In this document: positions 37,001 through 49,358 of the stretch, one piece after another | How positions within the stretch are numbered: the stretch's first letter is position 1 | How the letters are laid out: each line of letters starts with the position of its first letter | Source: Membranipora membranacea | Lineage: Eukaryota > Bryozoa > Gymnolaemata > Cheilostomatida > Membraniporidae | NCBI GenBank assembly: GCA_914767715.1 | Contig: OU612068.1 | Location: forward strand, 33,110,001 to 33,170,000 | Length of the DNA stretch: 60,000 nucleotides | Direction: 5' to 3' | Position numbers and translations under genes: made by a program | The notes under the pieces: generated by a model | Databases searched by the model: none | What the model was told of the DNA's origin: nothing | The model's input: only the letters and a program-made list of their open reading frames with translations

Positions 37001-40000
37001 GGTTTTTGGCAGGGCCTTATCAGATGCTGATGCTTTTTATGTCATATCACTAAAGGGCAGTTAAAAAAAGTGGGTGACTGGTTCTCCTAACAGCTCAGAG
37101 GCTGATCAATGTTGAATATGGCTCAGCTTACTTATTTGATGCTCAGTGCCTGTGATAATTCTGACATATAGAGTATGCACCATTATCAGATTAGGAGAAA
37201 ATGACCAGGGTGAGACAATACTCCAAATATACCTGTCTATCAAAATTTCACTTTTCACTTGAAGATATGGTGATGCGGTAAAGGAGCTAGATTATGGGGT
37301 TGGTGAGATTCTGAAGACATTACAAGATCATGGCCTCGATAACAATACACTGGTCTTCTTTACATCTGATAATGGTGCCGCGATAGTCAGTAAAATACAT
37401 GGTAATGCTCTAATAATGTTACAGACTGATAATGAGCAAGATTAAATCGGAGCTTCAATTTTCATGGGCCATTAATTATGTATTTCTGAGAATAAATTCA
37501 GACTGATATTATCCTCATTCAATTATTTTTTATGTATCAGTTGAATATTTCTCTCCCAGTTTTGTGATAATTATGCTTGACCCTTTTACTTGCAGGGGGT
37601 TCCAATGGACCATTTCTCTGCGGTAAAGAGACCACTTTTGAGGGTGGTCTTCGTGAGCCCGGCATTGCCTGGTGGCCTGGAACAATTCCAGCTGGTAAGC
37701 TTGTAGCCCCTTTGTGAATTTCTAATGAATGAAGACTCTTGTGATGTACATGAATATGATATTGTATTTACAATGTTGGCCCTTATTGACTAATAATCAT
37801 GATTGCTCTTCATACCCCCATCACTGCATGTTTTTGTTTCTCGGTAATATAAATGTTGTTATTGATTGGCTGTGTTTGTGATTTAGGTACAGTATCAGGG
37901 CAGTCAGCGACGGTGATGGATTATATGGCCACCCTAGCTGACTTTGCTGGGATCTCACTTCCTAATGATAGACAGATGGATGGTATGAGTCTCAGAGATG
38001 CACTAATATCTGGTAAAGAAGTCAAAAGGTACTGTGATTCTTAAATATAATATAAACACCACATAAATTTTAACTCACCACCACCACAAACATTCTTCAC
38101 CACAAACCTGATAACCATTTAACATATCATGAATTGCCATCAACAGAAGATGATGTTTTTAATTTCCTGTTGCAGGCCGGTGTATTACTACAGAGGTAAT
38201 GAGTTAATGGCTGTCAGACTTGGACTATTTAAAGCTCATCTGTGGACATGGACTAATGGAATGACAGAATTCAATCATGTATGTGAAATAATATATCTTT
38301 TATCTCAACAGCTGCACAGACCTTGCTTTCTTCTCATTAACTAGGTGTTGTTTTCTATTTTCGAACACAGAAGGTATAGTGGATTGGATATCATTGCAGA
38401 AGACAGCTGTATGTTTTAGGCACAAAATCCAGTATCATTGAATATATTCCCAAATCTCATTTTTTTATGCAATACTTCAATTCCATAATTAATGCAGGGA
38501 GTTCATTGCATAATATAAATAGGGAGTTTAGGAGATAAGTCCCAAACTTACCTAACATATAACCACCCTCCCTGATATAACATAGCTCTTGCTCAGTATT
38601 CTGGAGTTGTCTCCTTATTTTGAAGAAGAGGACAACTCTCTGGTGCTAGAGTGTCACAATCACAGACCTCTAGAATACATGAATTATATCGAAGTCTGTT
38701 CACTTTTATAAACAGGGTATAAACTTCTGTCCTGGTGAGGAGATTGAGGGAGTGACGACTCATAACCAAACTGACCACACAGAGCAGCCTGTTATATTTC
38801 ACCTTGGACGCGATCCTGGTGAGAAGTATCAACTCAAGTATGTACCTGAATCAAGCAAGAATAGATTCAATAGTATAGTCTAGGATAGGCGTCCTGCATA
38901 AAATTTGAAAACTTGTACGTATTGTCATAATAAAAAAATCCACATTTTAAATATAGCTTCGTGACAGGTAGGAAACCTTTTATATATAAATTCCTTGAGG
39001 ATACCGATCTGTTCATAAAAACTTGATAGGTTGACTTTCAGACTTTCTACAGTATACCACAGCTCACATTGTAAATTTATGAACTAGCTTTTTAAAGTTA
39101 AGACACCCTGTTAGAAGACTGGTGCGATATCCTCACAGGCACTTTATGACGTTTGATACTGCGATATCCTCATAGGCACATTATGACGTTTGATTCTGCT
39201 GCTGTTGATGCCCTTCCTAACCAGATATGAGCACATCAGCTACTGAACGTAGCCCATGTGTGTCTCCACACATTGCCCATAGCCGATGCATATGCTGTAT
39301 AAAATGTGTAAAATTGTGTGAAATTTTGCAGACATAACAGTGCAGAATATAAGCAGGCATGGGCAGATATTAAAGCTGTGGTAGATCAGCATAAGAAGAC
39401 ACTGAAACCAGGAACACCACAACTCAATTACTGTGATAACTCGGTCATGGTATGTGTTCTATTATACATCCCACTATGTTAAAGTTTAATATATCCATAA
39501 GGGGAAAATTTTGCCTTTTTGCTCAGACATAAAATAATGAAGTTTATTGCTAGCCGACATTTACTCAAGCTCATTGTACTATAAAAACACTACTGTCTCA
39601 GCTAGCAATAGTGCTAACTATATCTACTTACACTTACACACTTACACACTTACACACTTACACACTTACACACTTACACACTTACACACTTATACTTACT
39701 AAACACTACTGTCTTAGCTAGCAATAGTGCTAACTATATCTACTCCCCCAACAACTATATAAAAACACTTCTGTCTTAGCTAGCAATAGTGCTAACTATA
39801 TCTACTTACACTTACACACTTACTAAACACTACTGTCTTAGCTAGCAATAGTGCTAACTATATTTACTTACACTTACACACTTACACTTACTAAACACTA
39901 CTGTCTTAGCTAGCAATAGTGCTAACTATATCTACTCCCCCAACAACTATATAAAAACACTTCTGTCTTAGATAGCAACAGTGCTAACTATATCTACTCC

Positions 40001-40893
40001 CCCAAAACTATCTAAACTTCACTACTGTCTTAGATAGCAATAGTGCTAACTATATCTACTTACACTTACACACTTACACACTTACTAAACACTACTGTCT
40101 TAGCTAGCAATAGTGCTAACTATATCTACTTACACTTACACACTTACACACTTACCAAACACTACTGTCTTAGCTAGCAATAGTGCTAACTATATTTACT
40201 TACACTTACACACTTACACTTACTAAACACTACTGTCTTAGCTAGCAATAGTGCTAACTATATCTACTCCCCCAACAACTATATAAAAACACTTCTGTCT
40301 TAGATAGCAATAGTGCTAACTATATCTACTCCCCCAAAACTATCTAAACTTCACTACTGTCTTAGATAGCAATAGTGCTAACTATATCTACTTACACTTA
40401 CACACTTACACACTTACTAAACACTACTGTCTTAGCTAGCAATAGTGCTAACTATATCTACTTACACTTACACACTTACACACTTACTAAACACTCCTGT
40501 CTTAGCTAGCAATAGTGCCAACTATATCTACTCCCCCAAAACTATCTAAACTTCACTACTGTCTTAGCTAGCAATAGTGCTAACTATATCTACTCCCACT
40601 ACTGTCTTAGCTAGCAATAGTGCTAACTATATTTACTCCCCCAACAACTATCTAAACTTCACTTTAACAAATACCAACTCATCTAACGTATCATTTTCAT
40701 GGTGGGATTTTTGCAGATTAATAATCGGTTTGATTTTTGTGATTGCTTTTTTTTTTAATGTAATCAATCATATACAGAACTCTCAGGTTGCTTTGCTGTT
40801 TTGTAGAACTGGGCCCCACCTGGATGCAAAGATGTTAACTCATGTTATCCAGTGCCAAAGTCGAACGCTCAGAAATGTGTCTGGCCACATTAA
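34072..40893 (+). CDS. GALNS: N-acetylgalactosamine-6-sulfatase
   Basis: Lysosomal sulfatase that removes 6-sulfate from GalNAc/Gal of chondroitin and keratan sulfate. Exons: 34072-34197, 34905-35028, 35519-35696, 35880-36093, 36276-36403, then 36789-36928 or 37265-37401, then 37596-37694, 37887-38028, 38176-38278, 38716-38837, 39332-39449 and 40807-40893. They join to 526 codons with the first alternative exon, or 525 with the second; human GALNS is 522. Visible: signal peptide; metal-binding Asp41-Asp42 (MLMDD); the formylglycine motif C81-S-P-S-R, whose second Ser codon is split by an intron; [50 protein letters not shown]; and a Cys-rich C-terminus ending KCVWPH. All catalytic motifs are intact. 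The enzyme depends on SUMF1-type formylglycine formation and, in vertebrates, M6P-dependent delivery to lysosomes. Confidence 0.97.
34585..34662 (-). mobile_element. tRNA-derived SINE-like fragment in GALNS intron 1
   Basis: The reverse complement starts GGTAGCTCAG (A-box-like) and about 45 bp later has GGCTTTGATCCTC (B-box-like). No complete cloverleaf forms. This is the same class as the fragments near 12650 and 57687, with no close sequence match between them. Confidence 0.35.
36789..36928 (+). other. GALNS: GALNS alternative exon 6a
   Basis: 140-bp exon between a TTGTAG acceptor and a GTAAGA donor, encoding [13 protein letters not shown]...[16 protein letters not shown]. It is homologous to 37265-37401, with the same entry and exit phase. 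SDNGA supplies metal/active-site residues of sulfatases. Confidence 0.9.
37265..37401 (+). other. GALNS: GALNS alternative exon 6b
   Basis: 137-bp exon between a TTGAAG acceptor and a GTAATG donor, encoding [13 protein letters not shown]...[16 protein letters not shown]. It carries the same SDNGA core as 6a but differs at over a third of positions and is one codon shorter. Length 2 modulo 3, as for 6a, so using both or neither shifts the frame. Confidence 0.9.
38603..38640. repeat. Inverted repeat GAGTTGTC...GACAACTC in GALNS intron
   Basis: Eight-base complementary arms, with partial pairing further inward, around a loop. The arm word (A)GTTGTCTYCTT or its complement recurs at about 6415, 19378, 24505, 56572 and 59566, suggesting remnants of one dispersed element family. 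Confidence 0.4.
39586..40663 (+). repeat. Composite minisatellite in last GALNS intron
   Basis: Sixteen copies of the core AGCAATAGTGCTAACTATAT (one or two substitutions in a few), separated by two spacer types: CTTACACTTACACACTTACT-like and CCCCCAACAACTATATAAAA-like. A higher-order block of about 337 bp repeats (compare 39843 onward with 40180 onward). Each core includes TTAGC...GCTAA, a 5-bp hairpin. It occupies most of the 1.36-kb intron before the last coding exon at 40807. Confidence 0.9.
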
Positions 40894-41448
40894 ACTCTCC
40901 TCAACGACTCACTAAGGTCCTCATACCAATGATCTGCTGGACGATCTGCTTCGAGTAATCGATATTTTGGCTCCCATTGTTGCATCTCAGTTGTGCAAAT
41001 TTATAAAATATATCTTCATAAACACTAAGCTACTCATCTTTCCTATCATTATTCCATGATTTGACAAGTACAGTTTTCACCACTACTATTTTATTATTAT
41101 AAGTCATTATATATGCTGTTAAATAGAACAATGTCCCATTATGTATTGGTAATTTTGTCATCAGACTCTTATGAGTAATAATTTTTTTTTCTGAGTGGCT
41201 CATAATACATAAGTAAGGATCTCCTTGATAGGCTGAACTCAAAATGCATACACTTTATGATGCAAAAAGCTGCTCAAGCACCTTGCAATTACTTACAGTA
41301 AGATAATATATGTTTATGCATTGTGCGGTGTGTAAAAAGATGGAAAACAGGTCAAAAGGCTATTCATCATGATAAAAAATGTCAAAATCTTTCTTTTTAT
41401 TGTGAATAAAATCTCGGTATCGCGGTAGCCCGTTCTTCAAACTAGATG
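40894..41448. other. Convergent intergenic gap between GALNS and the DEG/ENaC gene
   Basis: Holds both 3' ends. A minus-strand AATAAA (TTTATT at 41396-41401) sits about 50 bp past the channel stop codon. No further coding or repeat feature is seen. Confidence 0.55.
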
Positions 41449-44400
41449 TTATATTGTTATGGTGGAGATACTATGTGGTATTGTGGGATCTTTCTCCCTC
41501 TGTGTGTTGGCTGTTGTTGGAGCAGCACCATCAGTTGCTCCGTTGTGTGCACTTTTCTTTCGTCTTTTGATGATGCGCAGCACAGCAAGATCAAATAACA
41601 ACTCAAAAAACTCGAACACAGTAAGGATGGTCCATCCAACCCAAAGGCCAAGAGTACCACCTGTATAAATTAAATTATGTAGTATTAATATTTAGTTTTT
41701 ATCTGCTCTTCTCTTGACCCGAGGCGCTAACGCTTATTTTTTGCATTGAGGAAAGGGACTGCTGGCAAATATGGAGCATATTTAGAAAGATTCAAGGTTA
41801 TATTACCTCTATATTTTTGATAAAAAGCCAACTCCAGTGATGGCAAATCGTAGTATGAGAGCACAAATGCGGGCGGGGGCATTAAGTGAGCATCCCTTAC
41901 CTATCTCTGAAGCAAACTCAAAGTCACCAACAGCAGGAACATCAGATATGGAGAGATAGTTCATTGATTCATAATAGAGCTGAACCCTTACAAAATTATT
42001 TGTGATCACACGCAGAGGCAGGTCCTTGGCTTCATCAAACAAGAATTCAATATCAGAGGTGTTGTTTTTACTGGTTCGTTTGTCATTGAGGAGGAAGGAA
42101 GGTGGCCTATATATCTTTCGAACAAAATAATATTTTATATCAGATCTATGGAAGTAGTTCATCTGCTCGACTTCCTGTCTGACAGCATTCTACAAAAGAA
42201 AACCACATACTATGCTGACCACAGTCCCTATAGTGTACATGGAAATTCATGAAGTTTATAGAATAGCTCAAGAATAATTTCCTAAGCTACCTTTATCGCT
42301 ACCGTGAAAGCTATTATCACAACAGCCAAAACTTTCTTCAGACTGAAATAACATTACGCTGTGACAAGTCATGTGACCTGCAGGGAGCCATCAAAACAAG
42401 CAAATTAACAAAATCGAGAGGACCTTTTTTTATCTGGCTGTATCTCAGGAAGTTATGCGCATCCATCCTCTAAACTTTACAATATGTAATTTGAGACGTT
42501 GATTGATATAATGTGAAAGTAAGAAGGTCATTGACCAATTAGCCCAGATGTTTTGAGTAAATGACCATGCAGAGAAGCATGATGGTTCTACGGTAGTATA
42601 CCACACTGCATAGACCTACAGCTCATTGGGTTACAGCAATATACCAATTGGTCAAACCGATAGAACTTATAGAACCTTCAGGATGAGGTCAAAACTCAAT
42701 CCTAAAAACCAATGGCCGGAATGAAACTAAAATCAACCTGTGATGCCTTTCCAAAGATATAAAGTGTGCCATGGCCACAGTGAAATCTCATCACCTATTT
42801 TTTAAATTAGATATGTGGTACGTTGTCTATATGAATAGAAAGGAAGTATAATTAAATTTTTATCAGGGGCACATACTGAGAGAGGAATAACTCTAGGCTA
42901 GATCTGCTGGCATGTCTTCCCCTAATCCTTTGAGCTGAACCAAACTCATAGTATGATATAAGTAAGCCAAAGTGTGTGTGTGTGAGATGAGATGAGTGAT
43001 GGCAGATGACTTGAAAGTTTTAAGTCTATTTTAACAAGGATTTAGCACAGTGTCAAAAATCATCAAAAATTGTCAGATATTTATTTAATTCTTTCTTTAG
43101 GAGTCTCTATGCAAAATATCTCTGATTAAAGTCATTGTAATTCGGTAGTACGTTATTAGTAATTGTACTAGTACTGTTTTTTGACTGCAAAGTTCTAAGA
43201 CCCTATTATTAGAATGGTTGTAATCTTACCAATGAACCGGGATCTCTGTTTGGCCATTTATTCGCCTGAACCTCTGCATTGAAAGTAATTTCGCTAAAAT
43301 GAGAGATAAAATGCATATTCACGTCATTCAATGTGGTTTATCTAAGAAGCACACTAAGGTCAGTGATGATTCACCCAAATTTCAAAAATCAAAAGATTAA
43401 ACATTCTCACCTGCAAGGATCAAGACAGTGGTCACATGATACATTTGGTGAGTTGACTTCATATTGCCTCCAAACCTCATTCCAGCATTCTATAATAATA
43501 TAACAATGTTACCGTATATAGCTTGATAAAAAGGTTACAGTTGTGACTGGGTAATGTTTTATAGGGTGAAGTAAATGCATTCAAATGAGTCATATGCATT
43601 GCATTGTGTTCATACATGTCCCCTCACTTCAACTATCATTACAATTTTAAAAATGATGTGGAGATTCGAAGATATATTTAATGTGTAGAATCAGCAGGTT
43701 ATATATCAACGATTGTCTGCTCTTCGTTCATGTGCACACAACTCCTGTAATTAATTCTATACCATAGCAATGAAGCCCTTTTATTGCGTTTTTTGTTCAG
43801 CTGGGGGTTGCTGTCAGGCATGGCCATGTTATAAGTATTATATAATGGTCAAAAGCAAATATGTTTTAAACAGAATGGTATGGAATTATGTATTGATGGC
43901 AGGGCTTTTATCATTGTAAACATCCGTCCAAGATGATATTGTTCACCTAATAAAAAAGCGTATAAACATGGTTGGAACTTGTTATTATCAGTAGCAAAAT
44001 GAATATGATTAGAGTGATAGTATTCAACAAACTGATACCAAAGGTAATTGGTTCTGATATTGCCATAGTTTGAGATACAAACCTGTTGTATTATCAGTAC
44101 ACGGGTGAATAGCTGTCCCACAATCAGCCGATGTGGTATTATCTACGGGATGATGGCCTATCACTGAGACATAGCAGCAGCATTTCTCCATTATCTAAAT
44201 ATACAAAATTTTATATATAAGATATATTTATTTTTGTGAAGGGCAGTTCTCAGATAGTTGTGTGATAGATACACAATAAGGCTCAGTTATGTCTGTCTAC
44301 AATGCGTCATAAATCCAGCCCTAAGAACCCAGTGCCGGCAGGTATATGAAGACAGAAAGGATATAAGATTGAAGAATCATGTTTGTCACTGTTTACGTAT

Positions 44401-47400
44401 TAAAAAAACATTTAGCATACAGTTTAAATGAATTTTATTTCATGCGATGATTAAAAAAAAATTTCACTAATTTCACCTCAGCAAATTTTATAGGTCCTCT
44501 GCAGTAACTTTCAGTATTATTTATCAATAATGTCATTCATAATGTCATTGAGAGGACAAAATCCTCGGGCTTTGATGAGGCTTAATAGATAAGGTGTTAT
44601 GTTTTAATTTCGTAGCTGAAGTTCCATTCAGCGATCAACCCACCCACGCTATAACTACCTTCATACAGATAATCTAACTTTCAATAGATCAATATAATTC
44701 ACTTGATCTGTTTTATCATTTAATTTTGTTGTGGATCGTGTCATATGCCCAAGTGACTTGATCGGCAAGTAAAATTGATATTTATACATATGTATAATTA
44801 TGATAAAATTAGAGTTGCGTTGTTCTGCTATTATATAATATAATATCAAAATAATATAAATTATTAAATCTACAATATACAATTAACAATATATAATATA
44901 CAATGGAAGCAGTTCGCACAATTGAATGCTGTGAGTTTCACGACTGAAGAAACTTGATAATAACTACCGATGTAAGACCTAAGCTACTAGAAAACAAAAC
45001 AGCAGACCATGGTCTCCTTTACAGCGGCGAGTCTCTCTAACTCCTTGTTCATACCAATAAACACATATCCCTTAACCAAACTGTGTCATTGTGAGTCACT
45101 GCACATGGTAACTTACAGCCTGTTGTAGACAGATATCCTCACACTCATGTCTTGTATAATTACTCTTTGTGCCATGATTGTCGATACATTCACCATACCT
45201 TCCACCTAGCCTCTCAATCAGCGTCTGCAATGAAAATCAAACGCTTTTGTTCACGATAATTTACAGATAACTCTTTTGCTGTGATAAAGCAAGGAGTTAG
45301 AGGGCTGTCCTTGGATGAAGTATTGAGCATGTTTCAGTCTATAAGGAGGAATACCTAGTACCTACTTACTTCATCATGTATTGGTGGGCTGCACTGATTT
45401 TTTTTAGGCAAATTCATCATAAATAATAATTACTTCTTTTAAAATTGACTGACAATGATGACTAGAGCAATTTATGTTAGAAGGTAGCAGAAATAAATTT
45501 GCTTATTACTGAGAATCCAATTCTCCAAAACAGGTTAGTAAATACCAGCTCACTTTTTTAATAGATATTCTGGTGATAGTTTCTGGAGAGGCAAAGACGT
45601 TATTTTCTTCAGGATGAGGAGCGATGTCAGGATGATGAAGCTTAACAACAGCAGCGACAGTTTGGGTCGGCCGATTGCCGGACTGTCCAGTCTGATATGC
45701 GTAAGATTCCAGATTTAAAAGTAACTCAAGACCTACAATAACGATCAGCAAAGCAGTTCTAGACCGATTGGACACAGAAGAATGCATGATTGTGATTCGC
45801 AAATTGTTGTTATCATATAGAACTGCGACCAAGGGCAAGATTAGAAGACAAAAAAGTAATGTTATGTTGCTCAGACACAAATTTGAGAATTTTTTCTCCA
45901 GTGAATTACTCTGATCCCCTGAAAAACTGCAGCTGCGCACTATGCAATTCAGACAATTTTATTGTCCGGTCGTGTTGCTCAGCCGTGTTGGATTCCGGCC
46001 AAATTTAGCTGTTATGGCACTCGGAATCGTCCTGGCATAAAGGCACCTTAACTCATGCTTACCATAGTCTGAGAGGGCTCTTCTGCTTTCCCTATCATTA
46101 TACTTGTTGAATGTGAAGCATTTGCCATATACTGGATCGATTATATCCTCAAACTCCTCTAGGTCTATCAGCCTGTCGTTGTATTTTGCTTTTATAATCA
46201 TGTCTTCTTTTCTATGCAATTGCAGCAAGTCCTCCTCTGTGAAATATTTCGTTATCATTGACTACTGACTGCAAGTGTTATCCTCCACAACACAGGCCTT
46301 CTGTGGTTGGTTCAAGTCCAGTGGTCGGGTGCCCAAGTGGACCACTGGGGCACTCGAGTCTCGACCACTGAGCTTGCACCAACTACAGAAGGCCTGTGAG
46401 TGTGCTCCCCAGCGCACTAGACAATGTATTTCTTTATTCTCAACCTGACTTAAATTTTTTGCAGAAAAACCTAAATCTGAAGCAGCGCCTGATTATGGGA
46501 TAGTGAGTTGAACCCAAGTCATGGAAATACTGAACTCTATTGAATGGATCCCAAAGGTCATTATATTTTCGGTTTATCATTTTTAGGAGAAAGGAAACAA
46601 ATTTACTTAAGGTTGACCCGAGTTCTGGAACTTGATTAAGCTTGAGTGCCCGATGTTGGCCGCTCAGAAGACCATTTTTGTCTGCAGTGGCTTTGCTCTT
46701 CACAGCATTATTGTTGCATATTGTTACAGCTACAAAACAGGACATGTTCATAATCTTCATTTTTTTTCAACATTTTCCATAAAGTATGGTAGTGTTGTGT
46801 TTGTCAATACAGGCTGGGTAGTAAAGGGAAGTAATATTAACAGGCAGTTTTAATCCTTGGTGAGAAAGGGGATGAAAGTTACAACCTTCAATGAACTCCC
46901 TCATTGCAACCATAAACACATCAATATAAATAGTATTTATATGTTTAGTGTTACAACATGTTATAATTCGAAAAACCTGTGAAAGAAAAAAATTAAAAGT
47001 AAGTTATATCTGAGAAGATAAACCTGGAAAGTCTAGAATCTTAGCAGATACTAGTTTGACCTCCGATATGGTCTCATACTGAGCATAGCTCATTATTAGG
47101 TAGGACAGATTAGCCACAAGCAGTATAATTGTCATCACAGTCAGCAGTAACCAGGCGACCTTCTTCCCTCCAACTGTAACATAATATAACCTTACAATCA
47201 CCTCTACTATACAATAACTCACTAGATAGTACCCCTCAGTCTACACAGTCTACTATGAATTTAAGATAGAGAAACGGGGCCAGCAAATATTGACTTTCTA
47301 TACACCGTTGGAAGACTGCCAGCTACTGATGGATTTACTGATGGATTACAGCCCAGCAAAATTTTGATTGTGTCAACTCATCAAAGAAATGAGGACAAAA

Positions 47401-49358
47401 AAAGGCTGTTTTGGCAAAATTGCTGGCAGAGACAATTTGAATTCTAAACAGGTAATATTTATTCTTAGAGATAAAGCTCATCAAAATTTTTGGTTTAAAG
47501 TGATATAAGATACGTCACGTCATAATGATATGATATGTCACGTCATAATGATATGATATGTCAAGTCACAATTATTGATAAAATGCGAAATTTTAACCAA
47601 TAATTTGAAACAGATAATAATGTAGAAGCCAAAGAATTAACTAGTTTCCTCTGGAGTGCTCATTGAATGACAAACACACATATTTTCAGCGGTGTGGCTA
47701 ATGTATCAAGATCAGCACAGACCATCAGACCAGCATTTCGCATAATTTTTCCATGACGCCAAACATGCTGTCAAAAGGGCCATTACTGCGGTCACAAAAT
47801 TTATTTTCGGAAGTTTACAGTTTATGGAACATACAGGCCGTTGGAATTTCCTGTATGTACCATACTCACTTGTATCTGTTTTCCTCCAACTTTTGCCGTA
47901 ATTTCTTTGTCTGCCAAACAAGTGTACATATAAAATGATGCAATGTGATCCCTTCAATTTTTGTTGCGCTTTTACCCATCAGGGTATAGTAAGGCAATTT
48001 TTTTTTAAACCCCCATTCCCCAACGTATGCTTTTTTATACATTGAATGGAGTTTTTTAATATAATTTGAATCAGAAACAATAAAAACTGATTTCAGAACA
48101 TTTTCTTGATATGGTTTACCATTTGAACATATTGGGATTAATTAAAAACTAATGATTTATGACTTTCATTATTGACAATTTCAAAGTTAGCTCGCTGGAA
48201 AAGCAGCATTTAGATAATGTTTCTAGACTATTTAGACATGTTTTGATGCACCATATATTATAACAAACCGTTATTAAAGTCATCAATGAGCTGTGCGGTA
48301 GAATAATTTAACATCAAGTAGAAAATTTCACATCAACAAACACACTGAATTTGCTTATCACAATTTTCTGCAATTGAAAATAATTCTTGCTTGATGGTAA
48401 TAATTATAGAGGGTAATTCAAGAAGAGATTGGGATAACATTATATAAATGACCAACCCTTAAAATTACAATGAGAAAGAATGTAACTTATCAGCGAGTAA
48501 ACTTACTTGGCGCCAAATAGATATGAGAAACACCTTGTGATGTGGTGCGGCTGTAAAATTCTTTACGCATTGCTCCTGCAGTCAGGGCACTGTTGTGATC
48601 CATATCCTAAAAACAAAGTGAGATAATTCAACTCATTAACAAATAGTAATAAATCACTAAAATTGAAAATATGTGTCCCAACTTAAGTTTGCATCAATTG
48701 GAGTGGCGTTAGCAAGGAATATTGTGAAGGAAAATCCTTGACTATGACTACTCTGATGGAAGCTTGTATATGAATAGATATGGAATGGGGGATGGGGGAT
48801 GGGGATTACATAAAATAGGCATGAGCTCAAACTTAGAATTGGCGTAACGTAATCTACCTTCCTTTTTTGAAAAAAATAACGGAAGAGTATAAAGAATAAT
48901 TTGAAAAAGAGCAGATCTATTCTTAAAAGAGTTGAGTTGGCAGCCCTGGCCTTTCGCCAATTTAAAATCCACTCAGTTTAACTCATATTTTAATTCAAAT
49001 AATTGAAAATCTGTTGAACACATGTTTCTTAAAAAGTTAATATTTAATAACTCTTTGTGTGAGACATTGAGATATTGGCATTGGCCTAAAGTGCTAGATT
49101 ATATTACATTTTTATTCTGCAGATTTTAAACTCAAACGCTCTCGACAAAGAATAGCTTCACACCAGGTCCAGAATAGACATAGTAATCCATACCTCTGGT
49201 CTGTACAGGTTATACTTGAGCTGTGTGACGCTGTGACATATTTTACTGGCATGATTCTTCAGCATTAGCATGAACATTGAGATTTTATGGGAATCTTCTC
49301 TCACGGCTTCTGTTGTCTTCTCTCCCTCTCGCCTCTGTTCTTTTCCTTTATTACCCAT
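41449..49358 (-). CDS. DEG/ENaC (ASIC-type) ion channel subunit
   Basis: Twelve exons: 49194-49358, 48507-48606, 47024-47173, 46445-46729, 46063-46236, 45554-45732, 45117-45224, 44083-44194, 43411-43489, 43230-43293, 41901-42189 and 41449-41660. They join to 638 codons in one frame. Visible: cytoplasmic N-terminus with TSQG at the HG-motif position; TM1 (LLLTVMTIILLVANLSYLIM); the post-TM1 signature FPAVTICN; YGKCFTFN; GLELLLNLE; KLHHPDIAPHPEE (finger/palm); a Cys-rich thumb (YGECID, CEDIC, KCCC, CDHCLDPC); FVRVQLYYESMNYL; then TM2 with GGTLGLWVGWTILTVFE. Trimeric, amiloride-type sodium channels of this family are gated by protons, peptides or force; the stimulus here is unknown. Two oddities are a Gln in place of His in the HG motif and GWT in place of the usual G-x-S filter. 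The exon 4 donor (GTTGAG) is weak, so that junction is the least certain. Confidence 0.92.
46291..46398. mobile_element. Short foldback element in DEG/ENaC intron 4
   Basis: Ends are inverted: CACAGGCCTTCTGTGGTTGG on the left and its near complement on the right, with CAGTGGTCG blocks also paired inward. The whole 108 bp is one imperfect hairpin, as in a MITE. No target duplication can be defined with confidence. Confidence 0.55.
47505..47575. repeat. Short tandem repeat (about 23 bp x3)
   Basis: Units of the type CACGTCATAATGATATGATA + TGT, the last diverged, lie in intron 2 of the DEG/ENaC gene. Confidence 0.7.

Noticed and set aside
37265-37401. Second GALNS gene or assembly duplication
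   Set aside because: Only this exon is duplicated, the copies differ strongly at DNA level and the introns around them are unrelated, so it is not a recent assembly artefact.
39586-40663. CRISPR-like regular repeat-spacer array
   Set aside because: The spacers are themselves repeats of two types, spacing is irregular, and the array lies inside an intron of an animal gene.
41459-41668. Plus-strand open frame over the last channel exon
   Set aside because: It is the antisense of the DEG/ENaC TM2 exon, which has clear family motifs and splice sites.
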